From the NCBI GenBank assembly GCA_035649235.1, contig DASRJX010000023.1, positions 1-18,410 on the forward strand: 18,410 bases of DNA, written 5' to 3'. Source of the stretch: DASRJX01 sp035649235. GTDB taxonomy: Bacteria > Acidobacteriota > Polarisedimenticolia > Gp22-AA2. The position numbers were made by a program, and so were the translations under genes. Shown in pieces: positions 1-7,269 of this stretch. Each line of letters begins with the position of its first letter. The first letter of the stretch is position 1. The notes below the pieces were generated by a model, which was not told the origin of the DNA, ran no database searches, and was given only the letters and a program-made list of their open reading frames with translations.

Positions 1-1332
1 ACCGCGCCAGGCGAGAGCGGCGGCCGACAGCGGCGGGCGGTCGCGCGGCGGCTCGATGGTGAAGACGGGGTCGCGGACGCCGAGAGGCGAGAAGCGGTGC
101 AGGAGGATCATGCCGGGGATGCCGGCGAGGATGGTGCCCCAAAAGAACCACTCCCAGCCGATGGCGCTGACGGTGAAGCCGGCGATGGGGCCCGAGACGA
201 TGCGCGGGATCCCGAAGAGGCTGGAGAACAGGGCGTATTGGGTGGCGGAGAAGCGCTTCTGCGTGATCCTCAAAAGGAGCACCGAGAAAGCGCCGGTGCC
301 CATCCCGGAGGTCGCGGTCTCGAAGGCGCTGGCGGCGTACATCAGCTCGGGGTTGTGCGGCGCTCTCGCCACGAGGACGTAGCCGACATTGGAGAAGATC
401 TGCAGGGCGCCGAAGAGCCAGAGCGAGTGCCCGAGCCCCATCCCGGTCGTCAGAACGCCGCCCAGGAGCGTGCCGACGACGGTGGAGAAGGCGGACAAGG
501 TCGCGAGCATCACGCCGCGCTCGACGTCGGTGTACCCCTTGTCGATGAGGAACGGCCGCAGGAGCGCCAGCGCCAGGTTGTCGGCGATCTTGTAGCAGAA
601 GACGAACGCCAGGATCTCGAGCGCCCGGTGCCGTCCGAGGAACCCGAGAAACGGCAGCCAGACGGCATCGCGCAACGTCTTCGGGGCGTGCGGGCGGTCC
701 TCCGGCTCCGGCGCCCACCAGGTCACGACGAGCATCGGCAGGTACAGCAGCGCCAGTCCGGCGCACACCAGCGGCCAGGAGTACTGGCCGGCGATGGTGA
801 TGGCGAGGCCTCCCGCGAGGTACATGGCGGCGCGATAGACCGCCCGGCTCGCCCCGACCGCAACTCCCTGCTCCTCCGGCCGCAGGACGTCGACGCTGTA
901 GGCGTCGATGGCGATGTCCTGGCTGGCCGAGGCGAAGGCGATGGCGAGCGCCAGCGCCAGGACGATCCACGGCGCCTCGGGCTTGTCGCCGACGCCGCCC
1001 AGCATCATCGTCAGGACGAGCAGAGCCACCTGCGCCAGGGCGGCCCAGCCGCGCCGGCGGCCGAGCCACGGCAGCGAGAAGCGATCCATGAGCGGCGCCC
1101 ACAGGACCTTGAAGGTCCAGGGGGCCTGCGTCAGCGTGATCAGGCCGACGGTCCGGATGTCGGCGCCGGTGCTCCGCAGCCAGTCGGGGATGGCGATCCA
1201 GACGAGCCCGAGCGGCAGCCCCGAGGCGAAGCCGAGGAGCGTTACGGCGGCGGTGCGCCGGGACTGCATCGCCGTCGCGATGAGCCGGAGGGCGCCTGGC
1301 TTCTTCTGCGGCTGCTGAGCTTCGCTGGCCAC
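1..1332 (-). CDS. AmpG-like MFS permease (3' end outside window)
   Basis: Reading from a GTG at 1332, the minus strand is open to the left edge (444 codons) and encodes a strongly hydrophobic multi-pass protein of the Major Facilitator Superfamily. Early in the protein the motif GFASGLPLGLVW is followed by LMDRFSLPWLGRRRGW and SQDIAIDAYSVD, the pattern of AmpG-family permeases, which import anhydro-muropeptides during cell-wall recycling. Relatives with this signature transport other solutes, so the substrate is an inference. The last visible residues are still in frame and the C-terminus is missing. The start is uncertain: no Shine-Dalgarno (SD) sequence precedes the GTG, a TTG lies three codons upstream and an ATG at 1269 would remove 21 residues. 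A good promoter ends immediately before the GTG, which would make the mRNA leaderless. The gene lies 75 nt downstream of the PurD-like gene, on the same strand. Confidence 0.85.
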   Translation of the reverse strand, partial: MASEAQQPQKKPGALRLIATAMQSRRTAAVTLLGFASGLPLGLVWIAIPDWLRSTGADIRTVGLITLTQAPWTFKVLWAPLMDRFSLPWLGRRRGWAALAQVALLVLTMMLGGVGDKPEAPWIVLALALAIAFASASQDIAIDAYSVDVLRPEEQGVAVGASRAVYRAAMYLAGGLAITIAGQYSWPLVCAGLALLYLPMLVVTWWAPEPEDRPHAPKTLRDAVWLPFLGFLGRHRALEILAFVFCYKIADNLALALLRPFLIDKGYTDVERGVMLATLSAFSTVVGTLLGGVLTTGMGLGHSLWLFGALQIFSNVGYVLVARAPHNPELMYAASAFETATSGMGTGAFSVLLLRITQKRFSATQYALFSSLFGIPRIVSGPIAGFTVSAIGWEWFFWGTILAGIPGMILLHRFSPLGVRDPVFTIEPPRDRPPLSAAALAWRG

Positions 1333-1339
1333 GCGTTTC

Positions 1340-1367
1340 AATATGGTGATCCGGGGGCGGATGTCAA
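1340..1367 (-). promoter_or_regulatory. Candidate sigma70-type promoter of the AmpG-like gene
   Basis: On the minus strand a perfect TTGACA (1362-1367) is followed after 16 nt by CATATT (1340-1345). Seven more bases lead directly to the GTG start codon at 1332, so the predicted transcription start falls at or next to the start codon. It sits in the gap after the PurD-like gene, so the permease can be transcribed separately. Confidence 0.5.
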
Positions 1368-1407
1368 ACCCGCTCGCGGCGTTCCAGGTGCTCCGTCCAG
1401 GGGCGTC

Positions 1408-2958
1408 TCAGGACAGATAGCCCCAGGTCTGCAGCAGGTCGCCGTCGCGGTGCCAGCGGTCGCCGATGTCGGTGCGGTAGAACATGTTCGGGATGAGGAT
1501 GTTCTTCACCCGGTTGTAGGCCTCGCGGCGGGCGTCGTCCATGGTGGAGCCGGAGCCGGTGACGACGACGGCGTAGCCGGAGTTGCCGGCCAGGCGCCAG
1601 TCGCCGTCCACCATGCGCACGTCGCACGGGTGGATCCCTTCCGACATCGGCTTCTTGAAGATGACGACGGCATCCTCGGAGAACTTCTTGAACGCGTCGG
1701 GGTCGACGAACGGGAACGGCGGCACGGCGATCACGACGCAGATCTGGAAGCCCCTCTTGGTGCGGAGATTGAAGCTCTGGCCGCGCGCCAGGGCCGCCAG
1801 GAACTCCCCCCACTTCGACAGGACGCCCTCGATCTGGAGATTGATGGTCGGGTAGCCGAAGCGGCAGGTGAACTCGAGCGGGAAGATGCCGCGCACGTTG
1901 GCGATGCAGTTGATGTCGATGTACCCGACGTAGCCCGCCTCGGCCAGCCGGCTCTTCATCTTGAGGAGCGTCTCCTCGAACAGCGTGCTCCGGCCGTACC
2001 AGAAGCCCGAGGTCCCCATCTCCCCCGTCTGCGGGCCGATCTCGTCGTTGAACATCCGCTTGTGCTCGAAGTTGATGAACACCGGCAGGACGAAGTCCTT
2101 GCCGTCGAAGAAGGCGCCGACCGCCACTTCGACGCCGGCGGCGTACTTCTGCAGCTGGAACGACTTGATCTTCGAGGCCCAGCCGTTCTTGTAGTGCACG
2201 AGCATGGTGAGGACGTCGAGGCCGTCCTCCTCCTGGCCGACGAACGACAGGACCTTCTCGTTCTGCGCCCGGCCGGAGGGCTTGATGACGTAGCGGCCGG
2301 GGTTCTCCTTGATGAAGGCGATGGCGGTGTCGAAGGAGTCGAACTCCCAGCGCGGCAGCGTCGTCATGCCCGCCGCCATCATCTCCTCCTGGCCGAAGTC
2401 ACGGTCCATCTCCAGCTTGTCGGTGTAGGCCGTGCCACCGACGACCGCCTTGCCTTCCTTGCGCAGCTTGTCGGGGAGCGAGCCGAACTCGCAGTCGTCG
2501 AAGACGATCACGTCGGCCCAGTCCTTGTGCTCCTCCCACTTCTCCACCTTGTCGACGAAGCCGTCGGCCACCTCCCTGTCGGCCTTCGACATGATGTGGT
2601 AGCGGGCCTCGTGGCCTTCCTTTTTGACCTCCCACACGAGGTCCTGGATCAGGCCCCACTTGGAGATGAACAGGAAGCGCAGGCCGGCCCCCTCGCGGGC
2701 CGGCTCGGGGGCGACGGCGGTCGCGGTGGCGGGCGCTTCCTCCGCCGCGGTCCCGGCGGCCGGCGGCGCCTCCGGTGCCTCGGCGGTGGCGGTCGACGAT
2801 TTGGGATCGGGCGGCGCCGCGGTCGCGGCGGCGGCGTGTGGCGGCGATGAGTGACCGGCGGGCGCGGCTGCGGACGACGAAGGCGCCGCCTTGTCGGCGG
2901 CTCCGCCGGATCCCTTCAGGGCGCCGTTCTTCCTTCCCGCCTTGTCATCCGATGTCAT
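1408..2958 (-). CDS. PurD-like ATP-grasp ligase with Ala/Pro-rich N-terminal extension
   Basis: The 516-residue product has an N-terminal tract of about 90 residues made largely of Ala, Pro, Ser, Thr and Glu. A domain starting near residue 92 (LRFLFISKWG) then resembles phosphoribosylamine-glycine ligase (GAR synthetase, PurD). Family signatures include a GPQTGEMGTSG stretch, corresponding to the PurD GPNTGGMG motif, and EFTCRFGYP at residues 362-370, corresponding to the EFNVRFGDPE metal/ATP-binding motif with Asp replaced by Tyr. It is an ATP-grasp enzyme forming a carboxylate-amine bond via acyl phosphate. Because the motifs have diverged and no purine genes are nearby, the substrate is unknown and GAR synthesis is not assured. 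The start at 2958 is the first ATG after a candidate promoter and has no SD sequence; an ATG at 2991 is in frame but would lie within the -35 element. The extension looks disordered, with no signal peptide. Confidence 0.82.
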   Translation of the reverse strand: MTSDDKAGRKNGALKGSGGAADKAAPSSSAAAPAGHSSPPHAAAATAAPPDPKSSTATAEAPEAPPAAGTAAEEAPATATAVAPEPAREGAGLRFLFISKWGLIQDLVWEVKKEGHEARYHIMSKADREVADGFVDKVEKWEEHKDWADVIVFDDCEFGSLPDKLRKEGKAVVGGTAYTDKLEMDRDFGQEEMMAAGMTTLPRWEFDSFDTAIAFIKENPGRYVIKPSGRAQNEKVLSFVGQEEDGLDVLTMLVHYKNGWASKIKSFQLQKYAAGVEVAVGAFFDGKDFVLPVFINFEHKRMFNDEIGPQTGEMGTSGFWYGRSTLFEETLLKMKSRLAEAGYVGYIDINCIANVRGIFPLEFTCRFGYPTINLQIEGVLSKWGEFLAALARGQSFNLRTKRGFQICVVIAVPPFPFVDPDAFKKFSEDAVVIFKKPMSEGIHPCDVRMVDGDWRLAGNSGYAVVVTGSGSTMDDARREAYNRVKNILIPNMFYRTDIGDRWHRDGDLLQTWGYLS

Positions 2959-2968
2959 CGAGAAGCGA

Positions 2969-2997
2969 ACATTAATACGCGCGCGCCCCATCGGCAA
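2969..2997 (-). promoter_or_regulatory. Weak candidate promoter of the PurD-like gene
   Basis: TTGCCG (2992-2997) and TAATGT (2969-2974) are separated by 17 nt on the minus strand. The -10 ends 10 nt before the ATG at 2958, so the transcript would carry only about 3 nt of leader. The hexamers match the consensus only partly, and the call rests mainly on position. Confidence 0.3.
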
Positions 2998-3032
2998 GTG
3001 GCCGGTGGTGATGCGGACCGTGCGGCCGGCTT

Positions 3033-4244
3033 TCAGACCCTGATGCGCGCCACAAAGAAGCCCGCGGCCAGGACGACCAGCGCGAGCGTCGCGAACATCA
3101 GCGAGAAACCACCGAGGGGGAAGAGCGCTCCGACGATGAGCGGCCCCAGAAAGAAGCCGGCCGAGAAGGCGTAGGAGTGCGACGCGGTCGCGAAGACGCG
3201 TTCCCCGTTCGCCATGCCGCGCTGCAGGAGGGCGATGGCGGGCACGTAGACGGCCACCTCGACGCAGCCCATCAGGAAGAACAGCAGCGGATCGGGGAGG
3301 ATGCCGAGCAGCGGCAGGAAGGCGGCGCTGAGCGCCGAGGCGAAGAGGAAGCCGCCCACCATGATCCACCTGTCCCCGTGGCGATCGGCCAGGGCCCCGG
3401 TGACTCCGGGGAGCAGGACGCTCGGCAGGCCCGCCACGGAGAAGAGCAGCCCGACGCGCCCGCGGCCGTGCTCGCCGGCGACCATCAGGAGCGGCACGAA
3501 CGCTTCGATGGCGCCGAAGAAGAACGCCAGGGCGAAGGTTGCGACACCCGACGCCAGGACGGCGGGGCGCGCGAAGACGCGCAGGATGCCGGTGAGCGTG
3601 GCGCGCGGACCGCCGACGCCGGTGACCGGCAGCCAGGCGAAGGCGACCAGGAGCGACGCCGCGCACAGGATGGCGTAGAGGATGAAGGGCGTCCTCAGTG
3701 TGCCGATGCCGCCGAAGGCCGGTCCGATGATGAAGCCCAGGGACCACGCGCCCGTCAGCCAGGAGAGCGAGCGCCCCATCGATTCGTCCTGGCTCAGGTC
3801 GCCGCCGAGGGTCAGCGATCCGACCCAGATGCCTGCCGCCCCCACGCCCTGCACCACGCGCGCCGCCAGCAGCCAGGCGTAGCTCGGTGCGAACACGAAG
3901 GCAATCGACGCGGCCGTCAGCAGGGCGAGGCCCAGCAGGATCAGGGCCCGGCGCCCGAAGCGCTGGGCCAGCATGCCGAGCGGCACGGCGACGAACAGTC
4001 CGACGGCGGCGTACAGGCCGACGAGCAGGCCGATCCGCCCCTCGGCCGCTCCGACCTGGAGCGCCATGAACGGCAGGGTCGGGGCGACCATGCCGTACCC
4101 GACCGCCTCGACGAACATGCCGAGGATGAGCGCGAGCGCCGAGGTGCGGCCGCCCAGGAGCGGCTGTGCGATGGAAGATCGTCCGCGGGTGGCGGCGGCC
4201 GCCGCGGTCGTGTCGGCGCCGGAGGAGTCCGGCGCGTCCTTCAA
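3033..4244 (-). CDS. MFS drug-exporter-like transporter (DHA1 type)
   Basis: The 403-residue protein has about 12 hydrophobic segments and typical MFS loops. TM1 reads GMFVEAVGYGMVAPTLPF, the loop after TM2 has a motif-A-like GMLAQRFGRRALIL, and GALADRHGDR is the equivalent loop in the second half. This matches the proton-coupled drug:H+ antiporter subfamily (TetA/Bcr-like) in the cytoplasmic membrane; the substrate cannot be read from sequence. The start is taken as TTG at 4244 because this codon overlaps the stop of the upstream aminotransferase in a TTGA tetranucleotide, the usual arrangement for translational coupling. The frame stays open upstream to 4361, but that stretch lies inside the aminotransferase and is Arg/Pro-rich shadow. 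The first about 25 residues are polar (SSGADTTAAAAATRGR), then the membrane domain begins. Co-expression suggests it may move a substrate or product of the aminotransferase, but nothing in the sequence proves it. Confidence 0.85.
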   Translation of the reverse strand: MKDAPDSSGADTTAAAAATRGRSSIAQPLLGGRTSALALILGMFVEAVGYGMVAPTLPFMALQVGAAEGRIGLLVGLYAAVGLFVAVPLGMLAQRFGRRALILLGLALLTAASIAFVFAPSYAWLLAARVVQGVGAAGIWVGSLTLGGDLSQDESMGRSLSWLTGAWSLGFIIGPAFGGIGTLRTPFILYAILCAASLLVAFAWLPVTGVGGPRATLTGILRVFARPAVLASGVATFALAFFFGAIEAFVPLLMVAGEHGRGRVGLLFSVAGLPSVLLPGVTGALADRHGDRWIMVGGFLFASALSAAFLPLLGILPDPLLFFLMGCVEVAVYVPAIALLQRGMANGERVFATASHSYAFSAGFFLGPLIVGALFPLGGFSLMFATLALVVLAAGFFVARIRV

Positions 4245-5620
4245 GCGCGCCCGCTCTCGCGCAGGGCGTCGGCGAACGCGCCGTCGAGCGCCGCCAGGAG
4301 CTCGTCGATGTGGGCCCGGGTGGCGACGAGCGGCGGGGCGATCCGGACGACGTTCCCCCACAGCCCGCCCTTGCCGATGAGCACGCCCCGCTTGCGGGTG
4401 TGCTCCAGCACGCGGCCGACCAGCCGCGCGTCCGGTGTCTTGTTCTCCCCCACCAGCTCGAGTCCCATCATGAGGCCCAATCCGCGCACGTCTCCGATGG
4501 CCGGATACCGGCGCTGCAGATCGAGAAGGCCGGCCCGCAGATGCTCGCCCAGCAGGCGCGCGTTCTCCGCCAGCTTCTCTTTCTGGATGACGCGCAGGGT
4601 GGCCAGCGCGGCGGCCGCGGTGACGGGGTTGCCTCCAAAAGTAGAAAACGACAGCGGCCGCAGCGACGCGGCGACGTTTTCCGTCGTGGCGGTGCAGCCG
4701 ATCGGCGATCCGTTCGCCATCCCCTTCGCGAAGGTCATGATGTCGGGGACGACGCCGTAGTGGTCCATCCCGAACATCGTGCCGGTGCGCCCCCAGCCGG
4801 TCTGCACCTCATCGGCGATGAACAGGCCGCCGGCCTTGCGCACGATCCCGGCGACGATTCCGAAGTACTCCTTCGGCGGAACGATGAAGCCCCCCGAGCC
4901 GATGATCACCTCCGCCAGGATGCCGGCCACGCGCCCCGAGGTCGCCGTCTGGATCACCTCCTCCACGTCCTTCGCGCAGGCCACTTCGCAGGACGGGTAG
5001 GTCAGCTTCAGCGGGCAGCGATAGCAGTACGGGGCAACGGCGTGCACGAAGCCGGGAACGGTCTGCGGCAGGAGCTTCCAGGACGCCTGGCCGCTGGCGG
5101 ACATCGCCATCATGGAGCGGCCGGCGTAGCCGTAGCGCAGCACTATCACCTCCTGATGCCCGGTGAAGACGCGCGCCAGAAGGATCGCCGTCTCGTCCGC
5201 CTCGGTGCCGGAGTTGGTCAGGAAGACGCGCTTCAGGTCGCCCGGCAGGACGGAGGCCAGGGCCTCCGCCAGGTCGGAGAGCGCCGGCGTCGCGTAGAGC
5301 GTCGATGTGTGGACGAGGGTCTTGACCTGCCGGATGATGGCGTCGGTGACCTCGGGGTTGCAGTGGCCGACGCTGACGGTCAGCACTCCGCCGAAGCAGT
5401 CGAGGTACTTCCGGCCCGCTTCGTCATAGACGTGCATCCCCTCCCCGCGCACGAGCGTCAGTGGCGTCTCGTAGTAGGTCGTGGCGCAGGGGAAGAGATA
5501 GCGCTGATGTTTCTGCGCTGCGGTCAGGGTTTCGGACGGAGCGGCGGAGATGGCCGGCTCGACGTGCGCGCCCGCTCCCCTTCCCCCGGCCGCGTGTCGG
5601 CCCGTTTCACGATCCGGCAT
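4241..5620 (-). CDS. Class III (AGT2/GABA-like) PLP aminotransferase
   Basis: The 459-residue protein is a full-length class III (omega-amino acid type) aminotransferase of fold type I. It shows the N-terminal YLDCFGGVLTVSVGHCNP motif, the phosphate-binding SGTEAD (137-142), the cofactor aspartate in ADEVQTGWGRTG (Asp270) and the PLP-binding lysine in FAKGMANG (Lys299). The closest recognisable group is the alanine-glyoxylate aminotransferase 2 / 4-aminobutyrate aminotransferase cluster, so it probably moves an amino group from an omega- or alpha-amino compound to pyruvate or glyoxylate in the cytoplasm. A Cys-rich insert at residues 199-215 (CxxC, then CxxxC) could bind metal or form disulfides. 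The ATG at 5620 is well supported by an AAGGAAGG Shine-Dalgarno sequence at 5627-5634. The first about 30 residues are a poorly conserved Gly/Ala-rich tail. The stop overlaps the TTG of the MFS gene. Confidence 0.92.
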   Translation of the reverse strand: MPDRETGRHAAGGRGAGAHVEPAISAAPSETLTAAQKHQRYLFPCATTYYETPLTLVRGEGMHVYDEAGRKYLDCFGGVLTVSVGHCNPEVTDAIIRQVKTLVHTSTLYATPALSDLAEALASVLPGDLKRVFLTNSGTEADETAILLARVFTGHQEVIVLRYGYAGRSMMAMSASGQASWKLLPQTVPGFVHAVAPYCYRCPLKLTYPSCEVACAKDVEEVIQTATSGRVAGILAEVIIGSGGFIVPPKEYFGIVAGIVRKAGGLFIADEVQTGWGRTGTMFGMDHYGVVPDIMTFAKGMANGSPIGCTATTENVAASLRPLSFSTFGGNPVTAAAALATLRVIQKEKLAENARLLGEHLRAGLLDLQRRYPAIGDVRGLGLMMGLELVGENKTPDARLVGRVLEHTRKRGVLIGKGGLWGNVVRIAPPLVATRAHIDELLAALDGAFADALRESGRA

Positions 5621-5642
5621 GGCGCACCTTCCTTTGGAGCGC

Positions 5643-5648
5643 ATTCTA
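5643..5648 (-). promoter_or_regulatory. Candidate -10 box for the aminotransferase-MFS pair
   Basis: TAGAAT (five of six bases of the -10 consensus) lies in the 80-nt gap between the FAD oxidoreductase stop and the aminotransferase ATG, 22 nt upstream of the ATG. The predicted transcript would start near 5636, just before the SD sequence. No good -35 is present at the proper distance, so it may be a weak internal promoter or need an activator. Confidence 0.4.
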
Positions 5649-5700
5649 TCCGACGGCGGGACGCTTCGTATCGACGCGCCGCATGACCTCGCGGCGTGCG

Positions 5701-7242
5701 TCAGCCGCGGCGGCGCGCGGCGGCGTCGAGTGCGGCGAGGGCCAGTCCTGCCGCCTCGCGGCCGCTCGACAGGGCGGTGGCGTACTCGCTCACGCCGCCG
5801 ACTCCGTCGGTGCCGGCGAAATGGACAGCACCGAGCGAGCGGCGGGCGAGCGGCGCCGTCCTCGTCAGCATGCCGCAGGTCGACAGGTACATCGGGTGAC
5901 CGCGCAGGCGCACCTGGATCTCGCGGCACTTGTCGGCCGCCCCAGGGAACCAGCGGTCCAGGCGGGCGAGAGCCTGGAGCGCCATCCGCCGCGCCTCGTC
6001 CTCGTCGAGAAGCAGGACGCGGTCCTCCTCCTTCTGCGGCATGTAGCAGGTCAGGACCGTCGGGCGGTCCCGGGGCCCGCTGCCGCGACGCTTCGTCCAG
6101 TCGGCGCAGACGAAGTCGCTCATGGCATCGGGCGCCGGCACGTTGGTGTCGAAGCAGCCGTCGTGCACGACGCCGTCGAAGCAGAAGTTGGCGACCATGT
6201 AGGGCGCGTAGCGGATCGCCGCCATCGCCGCCTGCTGATCCGGCGGAAGCCCCGCGACGATCCGCCGGGCGATCAGCTTGGGCGCGGCGACGACGACCGT
6301 GTCGGCGGAGACGCACTCGAGCGCCGACAGGTCGCCCGCGGCGCCTTGGGGCGCGTAGGCCACCAGGACGCGCCCGCCGTCCGGCTGCACGCGCACGACC
6401 ACGGCACCGGTGAGCAGACGATCGGCTCCGCCTTTCACCACGTCGGTCCCCAGTGCCCGGGTCAGGGAGCCGAACCCGGCTTCCCCCGTGTAGCGGCGCG
6501 GCTCCAGCCCGCCCATCCAGGAGGCCGCCCCGATACCGATGTAGGCCGAGGTGTCCTGGACGCGCGCCCCCCAGTTGTTGGGGCCGAACGAGTCGAAGAA
6601 ATCGCTGATCTCGCGGGGATAGTCCTTGAGGATGTCCGCAAACGGCAGGTTGTCCAGCCGTTCGATCTCCGCGTCGGCGTCGTAGTGGCGGTAGGTGTCC
6701 ACGAACCTCCGGAAGGCGTCCCGGACGTGCTGGGGGTAGGGCGCGCGTGTCACGCCGCGGGTGAAGAACTCGGGGACGTAGATGTCGCGCACGATCAGCC
6801 CGTCCACGCTGTCGATCGGCAGGAGGGGCACCCCCATCTCGGCCGCCAGGGCCATGAGGTCGGCGTCGTTGCTGTAGGAGGTGCCGCTGCTGTAGCCGAC
6901 GCCGCGCCACGATCCTCCGGTGGCGTTGCCGCCGACCTGCGCCTCCTTCTCGATCAGGACGTAGGGACGGTCCCCCAGGGCCCGCGCGGCGGCCAACCCC
7001 GCCGGTCCCGCCCCCACGATCGCGATCGCGACGTGACGCGACGGGCGCGGCAGGCGGAACTCGGTGCCGTCCCGCACGGCGTGGCAGGCGGCGTTCTCCT
7101 CCGTCGAGAGCGCGGGCGACGGACCGGACGCCGGCGCGGAGGCGGGTGCTATGGCGCCCCGCGAGGAGTCACGTCCCCGGGGGCAGGCGAGGGAGACGAG
7201 GCTGCCGCTGACGACGATCTTGATGAAGTCGCGGCGGTGCAT
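5701..7242 (-). CDS. Tat-signal FAD-dependent oxidoreductase (amine-oxidase-like)
   Basis: The 513-residue protein starts MHRRDFIKIVVSG, a twin-arginine export signal (RRDFIK), so it should fold in the cytoplasm with its cofactor and then be exported. Cys20 ends the hydrophobic stretch (SLAC), but the residue at -3 is not a normal lipobox residue, so lipidation is doubtful. After a Pro/Ala-rich linker comes a Rossmann dinucleotide-binding motif, GAGPAG at 77-82, with Glu98 ending the second strand to bind the FAD ribose. Near the C-terminus, VHFAGTDGVGGVSEYATAL is the second FAD-binding motif of the amine oxidase / protoporphyrinogen oxidase / phytoene desaturase superfamily. The substrate is unknown. 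It is the last gene of the chain starting at bufA2. The ATG lies 27 nt after the peroxidase stop, with a GGAGG about 15 nt upstream, farther than ideal. Co-transcription with a periplasmic di-heme peroxidase suggests a shared extracytoplasmic redox role. Confidence 0.88.
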   Translation of the reverse strand: MHRRDFIKIVVSGSLVSLACPRGRDSSRGAIAPASAPASGPSPALSTEENAACHAVRDGTEFRLPRPSRHVAIAIVGAGPAGLAAARALGDRPYVLIEKEAQVGGNATGGSWRGVGYSSGTSYSNDADLMALAAEMGVPLLPIDSVDGLIVRDIYVPEFFTRGVTRAPYPQHVRDAFRRFVDTYRHYDADAEIERLDNLPFADILKDYPREISDFFDSFGPNNWGARVQDTSAYIGIGAASWMGGLEPRRYTGEAGFGSLTRALGTDVVKGGADRLLTGAVVVRVQPDGGRVLVAYAPQGAAGDLSALECVSADTVVVAAPKLIARRIVAGLPPDQQAAMAAIRYAPYMVANFCFDGVVHDGCFDTNVPAPDAMSDFVCADWTKRRGSGPRDRPTVLTCYMPQKEEDRVLLLDEDEARRMALQALARLDRWFPGAADKCREIQVRLRGHPMYLSTCGMLTRTAPLARRSLGAVHFAGTDGVGGVSEYATALSSGREAAGLALAALDAAARRRG

Positions 7243-7269
7243 CGGCGGGCCGGCGGGCCTCCGGGGTTC

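Noticed and set aside
97..2850. Plus-strand open frame of more than 900 codons opposite the AmpG-like and PurD-like genes
   Set aside because: The translation is dominated by Arg, Gly, Glu, Asp and Ala with no family motif. It is the antisense shadow of two well-supported minus-strand genes in GC-rich DNA.
5673..5702. Stem-loop at the FAD oxidoreductase stop (10 bp with a 2-nt bulge, 8-nt loop) as a terminator
   Set aside because: The pairing is imperfect and no T-tract follows in the minus direction. It could slow transcription but does not qualify as an intrinsic terminator.
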